From Caulobacteraceae bacterium (GTDB taxonomy: Bacteria > Pseudomonadota > Alphaproteobacteria > Caulobacterales > Caulobacteraceae): a stretch of 58,226 bases of DNA. Under the pieces are notes generated by a model, which was not told the DNA's origin, made no database searches, and was given only the letters and a program-made list of their open reading frames with translations. Each line of letters begins with the position of its first letter. Positions within the stretch are counted from its first letter, which is position 1. The stretch covers positions 1-58,226 of the forward strand of contig JAIEQA010000014.1 of assembly GCA_019748095.1 (NCBI GenBank). The letters are read 5' to 3'. Of this stretch, positions 1 through 8,225 are shown one piece after another. The position numbers and the translations under genes were made by a program.

Positions 1-342
1 CTTCCCGGCGTCCCCGTGGCCTGCGAGCCGGTCGAGACCAGTTCCCTGTTCGACCGCACCTTCGACGGCGCCGTCGCTATCGGTCTGATCTTCCTGCTGC
101 CGGAGGCGGACCAGCGCGCCCTCATCACCCGCGTCGCCCGCGCCCTCACCCCCGGCGGCCGCTTCCTGTTCACGGCCCCCGCCGAGGCCTGCGACTGGAC
201 CGACACCCTGACCGGCCAGACGTCGCGGTCCTTGGGGGAGGACGAATACCGCCGCCTGCTGCACGCGGCCGGCCTGAGCTTGACCACCACCGCACTGGAC
301 GCCGGCGGCAACCACTATCTCGAGGCAGTGAAGGCGAGGTAG
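1..342 (+). CDS. Class I SAM-dependent methyltransferase, C-terminal part (5' end outside window)
   Basis: The reading frame is open from the first base and runs to a stop at 340-342, so this is the 3' end of a gene starting upstream. What remains looks like the second half of a class I (Rossmann) methyltransferase: a DGAVAIGLIFLL strand, a helix, then the post-motif-III segment ALTPGGRFLFTAP and a C-terminal beta hairpin. The SAM-binding motif I lies outside the window, so substrate and subfamily cannot be assigned. An internal GTG at 16 could be mistaken for a start but would delete the catalytic core. Confidence 0.7.
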   Translation, partial: LPGVPVACEPVETSSLFDRTFDGAVAIGLIFLLPEADQRALITRVARALTPGGRFLFTAPAEACDWTDTLTGQTSRSLGEDEYRRLLHAAGLSLTTTALDAGGNHYLEAVKAR

Positions 343-406
343 GGGATGATCATCCGTTCGTCATGGTGCCGAGGGCTGGGTGACATGTCTCCGGGTGGCA
401 CCCGCT

Positions 407-926
407 CTACCGAGACTGACTGAGTGGATAGGCCGGGCCGGGGACCAGATGGATCTCGCTGGCTTGCCCGACCCTGACGTGCGTCTGGGCATAGAAGAGC
501 CCGCTTGGCTGCCCATTCGCGGTCAGGTCGATGCGCACGCGGCGCGCAACGCCGGTGGCCACGATCGTCCGCCCGATCAGACGATTATCGAGCGGTCCTC
601 CGAACTGTTCGACCAGGGCCGCGACAGCCTCGCCCCCCAAGCGCGACGGTGAGCGTCCCGCTGTCCCGATAGTCCTGTTGGGAGTTCAGAAAGACCCGTG
701 TCCCGTCGCGCCCCCAGCCCCTGACGATAAAGGCGAACTGGCCGTACAGACCACTGTTCGGGGCCTCGCCCACGGCCAGGATGGCCTCTTCGGCCGAGTA
801 GACCCGGGGCTCCACATACTCCGGACGATCTGCCGGCGGCCGGTCTTGGGGCCATGCCGCCGGTGCCGCGAGCAGGACGGCCAGCGCCGCGACCAGCGAG
901 CCCGCTTTCCGGATCTGGATATTCAT
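407..926 (-). pseudogene. Secreted hypothetical protein, split by a frameshift at a C6/G6 run
   Basis: The frame starting at ATG 926 has a signal peptide (MNIQIRKAGSLVAALAVLL, cleavage near AWPQ) and continues to GTLTVALGG. It then runs into arginine/glycine-rich nonsense. The neighbouring frame continues sensibly as GGEAVAALVEQFGGPLDN to a stop at 407. The two join if one G is removed from the six-G run (plus-strand C6 at 633-638), giving about 172 residues. The joined product looks like a small beta-rich periplasmic protein (LIGRTIVATGVARRVRI, LFYAQTHVRV). I do not recognise the family. Either the gene is a recent pseudogene or the assembly has a homopolymer error. It is divergent from chrA. 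Confidence 0.6.
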
Positions 927-1030
927 CTGGATATGACTCCGGCCATGGCCCGACCTTGCCCCGCGTGGCAGAAAACGGGAATGCCCTTCCGTTCAATCAC
1001 CCGTCGTCCGGCACCGATCCGCAGGCCCCT

Positions 1031-2287
1031 GTGACTGCAAGCCCCGGACAGGAACCGGGCCCGCCGGGCTCTCACGATCCGGTCGCCGCCACCGGCACGC
1101 CGGGCGAGGTGTTCCGGGCCTTCCTCAAGCTGGGCCTGACCTCCTTCGGCGGACCGATCGCCCACCTCGGCTATTTCCGCACCGAGCTGGTCGTGCGCCG
1201 CCGTTGGATCGACGAGGCCGGCTATGCCGACCTGGTCGCCCTGTGCCAATTCCTGCCGGGCCCGGCGTCCAGTCAGGTCGGCTATGCCCTCGGCCTGATG
1301 CGCGGCGGCCCGTTGGGCGGGCTGGCGGCCTGGTGTGCCTTCACCCTGCCGTCGGCCCTGCTGATGCTGCTCTTCGCCCTCGGGGCCGGCCGTCTGGAGG
1401 GCCCCCTCGGGGCGGGTCTGATCCATGGGCTCAAGCTCGTCGCGGTCGCGGTGGTGGCACAGGCCGTCTGGTCGATGGCGCGGGCCCTGACGCCGGACTG
1501 GCAGAGGGCCGCCATCGCGCTCGGGGCCATCCTCCTGCTGGCCCTGTCCGGTGGACCGGCCGGACAGGGGGTTGCGATCGCGGCCGGGGGCGTGGCGGGC
1601 CTGTGGCTGTGTCGCGCCGACGCTGCCCCTGCATGCGCTCTGGCCTTCCCCGTGTCGCGGCGGGTCGGGGGGAGGGCTCTGGGGGCCTTCGCCCTTCTGC
1701 TTGTGGGATTGCCGCTCGTCGCGATGGCGAGCGGGTCACACGGCATCGCCGTGTTCGACGTCTTCTATCGCAGCGGAGCCCTTGTCTTCGGCGGCGGCCA
1801 CGTCGTTCTGCCCCTGCTCGAGGAAGGCGTGGTCCGGCCGGGATGGATCGGGCCCGATGGCTTCCTGGCCGGCTATGGTGCCGCCCAGGCTGTGCCGGGC
1901 CCCCTGTTCACCTTCGCCGCCTTTCTGGGCGCGGCCATGGAGCCCGGGCCGAACGGGCTGGCCGGAGCCCTGCTGTGTCTGGTGGCGATCTTCACCCCCG
2001 GCCTGCTTCTGGTCACCGGGGTCCTGCCGTTCTGGAGCGCCCTGCGGACCCGCCCCCGGGTCCAGGCCGCCATGCGGGGCGCGAACGCCGCCGTCGTCGG
2101 CCTGCTGGCCCTGGCCCTCTACGACCCGCTGTGGACCAACACCATCCTGGGCCCGGCCGACGTCGCGGTCGCGGTCACCGGCTTCCTCCTCCTGACGGTC
2201 CTGAAATGCCCTCCGTGGGTCGTGGTGGCGCTGACCGCCGCCAGCGGTATCGCCATGGCCTGGCTCGACCCCTCAGCCTTCGCCTGA
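1031..2287 (+). CDS. chrA: Chromate transporter ChrA (two-domain form)
   Basis: Inner-membrane CHR-family protein expected to export chromate by proton antiport. It has the duplicated CHR fold: the N-terminal half carries LGLTSFGGPIAHLGYF and LCQFLPGPASSQ, and the C-terminal half carries RSGALVFGGGHVVLPLLEE and QAVPGPLFTFAAFLG. From GTG 1031 it is 418 residues, normal for the long-chain form. The frame stays open upstream to 854, but that part overlaps the divergent gene's 5' end and has no CHR similarity. GTG 965 is another possible start. No clear Shine-Dalgarno sequence precedes either, so the start is uncertain, and no chrB regulator is adjacent. Confidence 0.85.
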   Translation: MTASPGQEPGPPGSHDPVAATGTPGEVFRAFLKLGLTSFGGPIAHLGYFRTELVVRRRWIDEAGYADLVALCQFLPGPASSQVGYALGLMRGGPLGGLAAWCAFTLPSALLMLLFALGAGRLEGPLGAGLIHGLKLVAVAVVAQAVWSMARALTPDWQRAAIALGAILLLALSGGPAGQGVAIAAGGVAGLWLCRADAAPACALAFPVSRRVGGRALGAFALLLVGLPLVAMASGSHGIAVFDVFYRSGALVFGGGHVVLPLLEEGVVRPGWIGPDGFLAGYGAAQAVPGPLFTFAAFLGAAMEPGPNGLAGALLCLVAIFTPGLLLVTGVLPFWSALRTRPRVQAAMRGANAAVVGLLALALYDPLWTNTILGPADVAVAVTGFLLLTVLKCPPWVVVALTAASGIAMAWLDPSAFA

Positions 2288-2352
2288 GACCCCGGTGCCG
2301 GCTTCAGGCCGTCAACCGGCGACGCTGACCCGCAACCGGTCGGCATCCGGAC

Positions 2353-3272
2353 TCACCGGTCCTCGCGCTCAGCGGGCAACACAGCCATCAGGCCCCGGGT
2401 GAATCCGACCGGGGCGACGGTCAGATGGTCCTCGTCCTGAAGGACGACCGACCGCACCCGAAGGTTTGGGTAGCCGCGCGATTTCAGCACCCGTTCCATG
2501 GTCCGCACGTCTGCCACCATATCGACACTGGCGTTGCGCGGGTCCGCGCCCGGAACCTCGAAGGCCCCGATGTACATGAAGACGTCGGCCGGAAGGTCGC
2601 TGTGGCCCTGCGCGTAGTCCGCCTCCAGCCCCATGATGTGGCGTGCATCAAACCAGAAGGACGGGCTCCCCAGCACATAGGCCTGGAACAGGCCGGGGTC
2701 GGTGAACAGGATCTGCGCCCCGAGCAGGCCGCCATAGGAATGGCCCAAAAGACCCGGCGCGCCGGATCGGCACGAAAGCGGGTTTCGACGAAAGGGATCG
2801 CCTCTGTCCTGAGATAGGCCTGATAGGCTCCGCCCCCGCCGTGGATCATGGCTCTGGCCCGGGCGGGTCCGTTCGGGGTCGGTGTGTAGTCGCGATTGCG
2901 ACTCGCCGTTGGCGTATCGCCCTGCGCGTAGGACAGCCCGACGAGAATGAACTCTTCAAGGATTGGCCCCTCCAGATTCACCCGTCGCGCGATCTGGCGG
3001 AGGATCGGGAAGGCGTAGTCTGCGTCGGTCACATACAGCACCGGATAGCGACGGTCCGGACTGGCTTCATAGCTGGCCGGCAGGCTGACGAAGACTTCGT
3101 ACGCGCGCCCGGAAACGGGATCGGGGACGGTCCAGACTTCGGTGCCCTTCAGAACATACGGTGCCCCCTCGGCCTGCGTGGCCTCCGGCTGGGAGCGCGC
3201 ATGGGTGCTGTCCGTGCAGGCCGAGGCGACGATGGCCATCAGGAGGACGATCACCAGATCGGGCAGTTTCAT
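2353..3272 (-). pseudogene. Alpha/beta-hydrolase esterase lipoprotein, split by a frameshift at an A4/T4 run
   Basis: ATG 3272 follows GGAG and opens a lipoprotein signal (MKLPDLVIVLLMAIVASAC, lipobox ASAC). The body matches the putative-esterase (Esterase D/IroE-like) family: YPVLYVTDADYAFP, EEFILVGLSYAQG. Just before the nucleophile elbow the frame is lost. The other frame carries GHSYGGLLGAQILF (catalytic Ser), LGSPSFWFD, FMYIGAFE and the His segment QDEDHLTVAP, ending at 2353. One extra T in the four-T run (plus-strand AAAA 2747-2750) restores RVFLGHSYGG. As written no active enzyme would be made. All catalytic segments are otherwise intact, suggesting a recent break or an assembly error. 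Confidence 0.75.
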
Positions 3273-3394
3273 CGCGGGCTCCACACGCTCTGGCCCCAAT
3301 CCGGCCCTTGCCTGACCTTCTCGAGTCCTCGCCCGGTGTCAAACCGGAGGCTCATCTTCGGATGCTCCGCTGTCTTGTCAGCCGCACGTCCGGC

Positions 3395-4264
3395 CTACCC
3401 CCGGTCCCAGTCCCCGCACTGGTTGCGGAACCAGGTCAGCTGGCGCTTGGCATAGTTCCGCGTGGCCTGTTGCATCGCCGCCGTCGCCTCGGCCAGGGTC
3501 ATCTCCCCCGTCAGATGGGCCGCCAGTTCGCGCACCCCCACGGCCTTCAGGGCGGGCAGGGCAGGGTCCAGACCCCGGGCCATCAGGGCCTCGACCTCCT
3601 CCAGCGCCCCGGTCGCCAGCATGGTCTCCACCCGGGCGTCGCAGGCGGCATACAGGGCCGGTCGGTCGGGCTCGATCACCAGCCGCTCATAACTGCCCGC
3701 CACCAGCAGCGGCCGGGTCGCGGCCTGCCAGTCGGACAGGGACCGCCCGGTCGCCCGCGCTACGGCAAAGGCCCGGGTCAGGCGCTGGCGGTCGCCCGGC
3801 GCGATGGTCGCCTCCGCCGGCGGATCGAAGGTGGTCAGACGCAGGCGAAAGGCCGCCTCGCCCTCGGTGTCATAAAGGGCCATCGCCTCCTCGCGCGCGG
3901 CGGCCGGCACCTCGGGGATGTCGGCCAGACCCCGGGTCAGGGCGGTGAAATACAGGCCCGTGCCGCCCACGATCAGCACCGGCCGACCCTCGGCCCGGAA
4001 CCCCTCCAGCAGGGGCATCACCGCCCGGGTCCAGCGCCCCACCGACCAGGCCTCGGCCGCATCGACGACGCCGTACAGACAATGGGTCGCGAGCACCTCC
4101 TCCTCCGGCGAGGGCCGGGCGCTCAGCACCCTCAGGTCGGCGTACAGCTGCTGGCTGTCGGCATTGACGATGGCCGCGCCGGTCCGGTCGGCGATCTCCA
4201 GCGCGCGCCGCGACTTGCCCGAGGCGGTCGGGCCGGCGATCAGGGTGACGGGGGAGGGGCGCAT
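3395..4264 (-). CDS. miaA: tRNA dimethylallyltransferase MiaA
   Basis: Transfers a dimethylallyl group to N6 of A37 in tRNAs reading UNN codons, in the cytoplasm. The P-loop GPTASGKS lies at residues 11-18, followed by the DSQQLYADL substrate motif, the VGGTGLYF segment and the C-terminal ATRNYAKRQLTWFRNQ tRNA-binding stretch. Starting at ATG 4264 gives 289 residues, normal for the family. The frame extends 15 codons upstream, but those codons lie in a palindromic intergenic repeat and are not family sequence. Divergent from mrp. Confidence 0.95.
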   Translation of the reverse strand: MRPSPVTLIAGPTASGKSRRALEIADRTGAAIVNADSQQLYADLRVLSARPSPEEEVLATHCLYGVVDAAEAWSVGRWTRAVMPLLEGFRAEGRPVLIVGGTGLYFTALTRGLADIPEVPAAAREEAMALYDTEGEAAFRLRLTTFDPPAEATIAPGDRQRLTRAFAVARATGRSLSDWQAATRPLLVAGSYERLVIEPDRPALYAACDARVETMLATGALEEVEALMARGLDPALPALKAVGVRELAAHLTGEMTLAEATAAMQQATRNYAKRQLTWFRNQCGDWDRG

Positions 4265-4278
4265 CCCTCCCCATACCC

Positions 4279-4307
4279 CGTCACCCTCGGGCTTGTCCCG
4301 AGGGCCC
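4279..4307. repeat. Palindromic intergenic repeat (REP-like hairpin)
   Basis: A perfect 8-bp inverted repeat CCCTCGGG/CCCGAGGG at 4284-4291 and 4297-4304 with loop CTTGT sits between divergent miaA and mrp. It lies in a GTCAC..GGCCCA context that I associate with dispersed intergenic palindromes in Caulobacterales. It lacks a T-run and lies between two 5' ends, so it is not a terminator. Confidence 0.55.
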
Positions 4308-4386
4308 ATACGGAGTCTTTCGCCGCCGGACCTGATCGGGCATGGATCGCGCGACAGGCCCGACGCTGACGGGCAGGGAGTTTGCC

Positions 4387-5436
4387 GTGATCGATCGTGC
4401 CGCCGTCGAAGCCGTCCTGAACGCCATCCCCGACCCCGCCACGGGTCAGGGGCTGATGGAGGCAGGGGTGGTCCAGGGCCTGACCGTCGCCCCCGACCGC
4501 GCCGGCTTCGTCATCGAGGTCCCCGCCAGCCGGACGGCCGCCTATGCCCCCGTGCGCGACGCGGCCGAGGCGGCGCTCAAGGCCATGCCGGGCATGGCCC
4601 GCGTCTCCGTCGTCCTGACCGCCGAGACCGCGCCGGCCGGCCGCAAGGCCTCCCTCTCGCCCGCCGCCGTCGAACAGACCCGGGCGAAAGCGCCTGTGCC
4701 CACCGACCGCCCCGCCCATGTCCGCCGCGTCCTCGCCGTCGCCAGCGGCAAGGGGGGCGTCGGCAAGTCCACCGTGGCGGTCAACCTCGCCGCCGCCTTC
4801 GCCCGGCACGGCCTGAACACCGGCATCCTCGACGCCGACGTCTATGGCCCCAGCCTGCCGACCATGCTGGGCCTGTCCGGCAAGCCCGACTATGTCGACG
4901 GGGCCATGGTCCCGCATGTCGCCCACGGGCTGAAGGCCATGTCGGTCGGCCTGTTGACCAGGGGCGAGGACGCCATGATCTGGCGCGGCCCCATGGCGTC
5001 GCAGGCCCTGACCCAGATGCTGACCCAGACCCGCTGGGGCACGGAGGATCAGCCGCTGGACATCCTCGTCGTCGACCTGCCGCCCGGCACCGGCGACGTG
5101 CAACTGACCCTGATCCAGAAGACCCCGCTGGACGGCGCCGTCATCGTCTCGACCCCGCAGGAGGTGGCCCTCGCCGACGCCCGCCGCGCCCACACCCTGT
5201 TCCAGCGCGTCAACGTCCCGACCCTGGGCCTGATCGAGAACATGACCGGCCCGGTGTTCGGCCAGGGCGGGGCGGCGGCCGAGGCGGAACGTCTGGGCGT
5301 CGATGTCCTCGGCGACCTGCCGCTGGACGCCGCCGTGCGTCAGTCGGGCGATGCAGGCGCGCCGCTGCATACCGGCGACCTCGCCGCCCGCTTCGACGCC
5401 ATCGCGGCGACACTGGCGGAAAAACTCGGCCTCTGA
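4387..5436 (+). CDS. mrp: Mrp/ApbC-type ATP-binding iron-sulfur carrier
   Basis: P-loop NTPase of the Mrp/NBP35 family, thought to carry Fe-S clusters to apoproteins. An N-terminal MIP18/DUF59-like domain (residues about 1-80) precedes the deviant Walker A GKGGVGKST at 121-129, DADVYGPSLP, and Walker B LDILVVDLPPGTGD. GTG 4387 is chosen because GGGAG lies 7 nt upstream and homology starts there; the frame is open from 4342. Oddity: between LGLIENMT and FGQGGA the segment that usually carries the cluster-binding CxxC is absent altogether. It is 349 residues long, and a small hairpin (ACCGCC/GGCGGT, about 5460-5476) follows. Confidence 0.9.
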   Translation: MIDRAAVEAVLNAIPDPATGQGLMEAGVVQGLTVAPDRAGFVIEVPASRTAAYAPVRDAAEAALKAMPGMARVSVVLTAETAPAGRKASLSPAAVEQTRAKAPVPTDRPAHVRRVLAVASGKGGVGKSTVAVNLAAAFARHGLNTGILDADVYGPSLPTMLGLSGKPDYVDGAMVPHVAHGLKAMSVGLLTRGEDAMIWRGPMASQALTQMLTQTRWGTEDQPLDILVVDLPPGTGDVQLTLIQKTPLDGAVIVSTPQEVALADARRAHTLFQRVNVPTLGLIENMTGPVFGQGGAAAEAERLGVDVLGDLPLDAAVRQSGDAGAPLHTGDLAARFDAIAATLAEKLGL

Positions 5437-5498
5437 GGGTTTTCAAACGCAACGGGAACCGCCACCTTGGCGGTATCAATCTCCCCCGAGGATCCCGC

Positions 5499-6596
5499 AT
5501 GAGCGTCGACACCCTGTTCCGTCCCTTCACGATCAAGGGCCTGACCCTGCCCAACCGGATCGTCATGGCCCCCATGACCCGTTCGTTCAGCCCCGGCGGC
5601 ATCCCGACGGAAGACGTCGCCGCCTACTATCGCCGCCGCGCCGAGGGCCAGGTCGGGCTGATCATCACCGAGGGTACGGTCGTCGACCGCCCCGCCGCCC
5701 GCAACGACGCCAAGGTGCCCGTCTTCCACGGCGAGGCCCTTCCCGAATGGAAGAAGGTGGTCGATGAGGTCCACGCCGCCGGCGGCCTGATCGCGCCCCA
5801 GATCTGGCATGTGGGCGCCGCCCGCGGCCAGGGGGCGGACTGGCAGCCGCTGGGTCCGGTCGACAGCCCCTCGGGCCTCGTCGCCCCGGACAAGCAGAAA
5901 TATGCCCCGATGACCGAGGAAGACATCGCCGACACCATCGCCGCCTTCGGCAAGTCGGCCCGGGCCTCGCGCGAGCTCGGCTTCGACGCCGCCGAGATCC
6001 ATTCCGCCCACGGCTATCTGATCGACCAGTTCTACTGGGCCGGCCTGAACGCCCGCGGCGACCGCTGGGGCGGCCCGACGATCAGGGAGCGCGCCCGTTT
6101 CGGGGTCGAGGTGGTCAAGGCCGTGCGCGAGGGTCTCGGCCCCGACATCCCCCTGATCATCCGCCTGTCGCAGTGGAAACAGCAGGACTTCACCGCCCGG
6201 ATCGCCAATACCCCGGACGAGATGGCCGACTGGCTGCTGCCCCTGTCCGACGCGGGCGTCGATGTCTTCCACTGCTCCCAGCGCCGCTTCTGGGAGCCGG
6301 AGTTCGAGGGTTCGGACCTCAATTTCGCCGGCTGGGCCAAGGTGATCACGAAGAAACCCACCATCAGCGTCGGCTCGGTCGGTCTGGACGGCGAGTTCAT
6401 CGCCGCCTTCGGGGGCGCGGGCTCGCAACCCGCCTCGCTGGACGGCCTGATTGCCCGCATGGAACGTGACGAGTTCGACCTCATCGCCGTCGGCCGCGCC
6501 CTGCTGGCCGACCCCAACTGGGTGCTGAAGGTCAAGGACGGCCGCCACGACGAACTGTCCGCCTTCGACCGCAGCCATATGGCGGTGCTTCACTGA
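5499..6596 (+). CDS. Old Yellow Enzyme family NADH:flavin oxidoreductase
   Basis: FMN-dependent TIM-barrel ene-reductase of 365 residues. Family marks are the N-terminal LFRPFTIKGLTLPNRIVMAP with MTRSFSP, QIWHVGA, the proton-donor region FDAAEIHSAHGYLIDQF, RLSQWKQ, and the FMN-phosphate segment DLIAVGRALLADPNW. It most resembles the 12-oxophytodienoate-reductase-like branch that reduces activated alkenes; the physiological substrate is unknown. ATG 5499 has GAGG 9 nt upstream. Downstream, only 4 nt separate its stop from a heptanucleotide inverted-repeat element. Confidence 0.9.
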   Translation: MSVDTLFRPFTIKGLTLPNRIVMAPMTRSFSPGGIPTEDVAAYYRRRAEGQVGLIITEGTVVDRPAARNDAKVPVFHGEALPEWKKVVDEVHAAGGLIAPQIWHVGAARGQGADWQPLGPVDSPSGLVAPDKQKYAPMTEEDIADTIAAFGKSARASRELGFDAAEIHSAHGYLIDQFYWAGLNARGDRWGGPTIRERARFGVEVVKAVREGLGPDIPLIIRLSQWKQQDFTARIANTPDEMADWLLPLSDAGVDVFHCSQRRFWEPEFEGSDLNFAGWAKVITKKPTISVGSVGLDGEFIAAFGGAGSQPASLDGLIARMERDEFDLIAVGRALLADPNWVLKVKDGRHDELSAFDRSHMAVLH

Positions 6597-6600
6597 GAAA

Positions 6601-6683
6601 GTGGCGAGTGGCGAGTGATCAGTGGCGAGAAGACTCCGCCCTGAACGCGTCGATCTCGCCACTCGCCACCCGCCACTCGCCAC
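6601..6683. repeat. Inverted heptanucleotide array without cargo
   Basis: Four 7-bp units GTGGCGA, GTGGCGA, GTGATCA, GTGGCGA run from 6601 to 6628. Four units of the reverse complement (TCGCCAC, TCGCCAC, CCGCCAC, TCGCCAC) run from 6656 to 6683, around a 27-nt spacer. The whole can fold into a 28-bp imperfect hairpin. It ends 14 nt before the fatty-acid hydroxylase ATG and begins 4 nt after the preceding stop, so it fills the gap between two genes. Its architecture matches the GGCAGTA arrays at 7426 and 7851, with a different 7-mer. Confidence 0.9.
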
Positions 6684-6697
6684 TCTAACGTCCAGTG

Positions 6698-7447
6698 ATG
6701 ACCCCCACCGCCGTCGCCCTCACCACCCTGTGGCTGACCCTGATCATCGGGGCCCGCTATCTGCTGGTCGCGGGCGCGGTGTGGTGGGCGACCTGGGGGC
6801 GCGAGCCGGGCCTCGGCCGCCGCCTGAACCGCGAGCGGCCGTCGCGCAAACTGATCCTGCACGAGATCAAATTCTCGCTCCTGTCGACGCCGATCTATGC
6901 CCTGCCGGCCGCCGTCGTGCTCGAGGCGTGGAAGGCGGGCGGGACACAGATCTATGTCGATCCGGCCGCGTATCCGCTCTGGTGGCTGCCGCTCAGCTTC
7001 GTTCTGCTGCTGGTGATCCAGGACACCCACTACTACTGGACCCACCGGCTCCTGCACGACCGGCGCGTCTTCGCCTGGGCCCACGCGGCCCATCACCGCG
7101 CCCGCGACCCCAGTCCCTTCGCCAGCTTCGCCTTCGACCCGGCCGAGGCCGCCCTGACCGCCTGGCTGCTGCCGCTGCTGGCGTTCTTCATCCCGTTGAA
7201 CCTCTGGATGCTGGCCGTGATGCTCGCTTTCATGACCGCCACCGCCGTCATGAACCACTGCGGCCGCGAGATCTGGCCTGACCGCTGGGTGCGCGGCCGC
7301 GTCGGCTCACAGCTGATCACCGCCACCCACCACAGCCGCCACCACACCCATATGAAGACGAATTTCGGGCTCTATTTCCGGCTGTGGGATCGTTGGTGCG
7401 GGACGGATGCGATGCCGGAAGACAAGGCAGTAGGCAGTAGGCAGTAG
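6698..7447 (+). CDS. Fatty acid hydroxylase / sterol desaturase family membrane protein
   Basis: Di-iron membrane oxygenase of about 249 residues. Several hydrophobic segments surround the histidine clusters DTHYYWTHRLLH, HAAHH and THHSRHHTH, which ligate the two irons. Substrate not determinable; bacterial relatives act on lipids or carotenoids. ATG 6698 and GTG 6695 are adjacent candidate starts without a clear Shine-Dalgarno. The C-terminus is odd: after LWDRWCGTDAMPEDK the last residues AVGSRQ and the TAG stop are encoded by the GGCAGTA heptamer array, so insertion of that element set the present gene end. Confidence 0.85.
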   Translation: MTPTAVALTTLWLTLIIGARYLLVAGAVWWATWGREPGLGRRLNRERPSRKLILHEIKFSLLSTPIYALPAAVVLEAWKAGGTQIYVDPAAYPLWWLPLSFVLLLVIQDTHYYWTHRLLHDRRVFAWAHAAHHRARDPSPFASFAFDPAEAALTAWLLPLLAFFIPLNLWMLAVMLAFMTATAVMNHCGREIWPDRWVRGRVGSQLITATHHSRHHTHMKTNFGLYFRLWDRWCGTDAMPEDKAVGSRQ

Positions 7448-7453
7448 GCAGCA
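7426..7453 (+). repeat. Left GGCAGTA heptamer array
   Basis: Three perfect GGCAGTA units (7426-7446) followed by one GGCAGCA (7447-7453) and then GGACTGGACT. Because 7 is not a multiple of 3, three consecutive units put a TAG stop into every reading frame. The hydroxylase gene ends on one of these TAGs at 7445-7447. Confidence 0.95.
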
Positions 7454-7462
7454 GGACTGGAC

Positions 7463-7837
7463 TCAGTGGCTCGGGCGGGCCTCCAAGCTCACAATAAGCC
7501 CCCGCAGCATGCGTCCGAGTTCGTCGGTCTGGGAGAGGATTCCCGTCACAACCTCCTCGTCGCAAATCGATAGCCGCGATGCGAGGATCAGGTGGGTCTC
7601 GGTTTCCTTGAGAGATCCCTGTGAAATGCGCAGGAAGCTAAGGTAGGCGGGCTTGGTGGATCGGCCATATCCCTCGGCGATATTTGCGGCGACCGAGACT
7701 ATGGATCTCCTGACCTGCGAGGTCAGGCCATACTGTTCATCCCTCGGGAAGCTCCGCGTAAGCTCATAGACAAGCACCGCTATGTCCATGGCGCGCTGCC
7801 AGACCTTGAGGTCACGATAGCTGTTGATCTCTGCCAA
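7463..7837 (-). CDS. Four-helix-bundle protein (S23 / 23S rRNA intervening-sequence protein family)
   Basis: A 124-residue protein with the family hallmarks YRDLKVWQ (7-14), YGLTSQVRRSIVSVAANIAEG (36-56) and FLRISQGSLKETETHL (68-83). The family was first seen inside 23S rRNA intervening sequences and is related to Avd proteins of diversity-generating retroelements; it forms a basic pentameric barrel thought to bind nucleic acid. Here there is no rRNA. The start is TTG 7837; the only upstream in-frame codons run into a TAG inside the repeat. The array's inner edge (AGGGG, about 9 nt upstream) may be the ribosome-binding site. Codons are visibly less GC-biased than those of its neighbours. Function unknown. 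Confidence 0.85.
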   Translation of the reverse strand: MAEINSYRDLKVWQRAMDIAVLVYELTRSFPRDEQYGLTSQVRRSIVSVAANIAEGYGRSTKPAYLSFLRISQGSLKETETHLILASRLSICDEEVVTGILSQTDELGRMLRGLIVSLEARPSH

Positions 7838-7848
7838 CGGCGCAGTCC

Positions 7849-8208
<360 letters not shown>

Positions 8209-8225
8209 GGCGAATTCTCCGACAA

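Noticed and set aside
3918..6596. A single 892-codon plus-strand frame running through miaA (antisense), mrp and the OYE gene
   Set aside because: Only the last 365 codons (from ATG 5499) are protein-like. The rest is arginine/glycine-rich shadow of miaA and mrp, caused by high GC.
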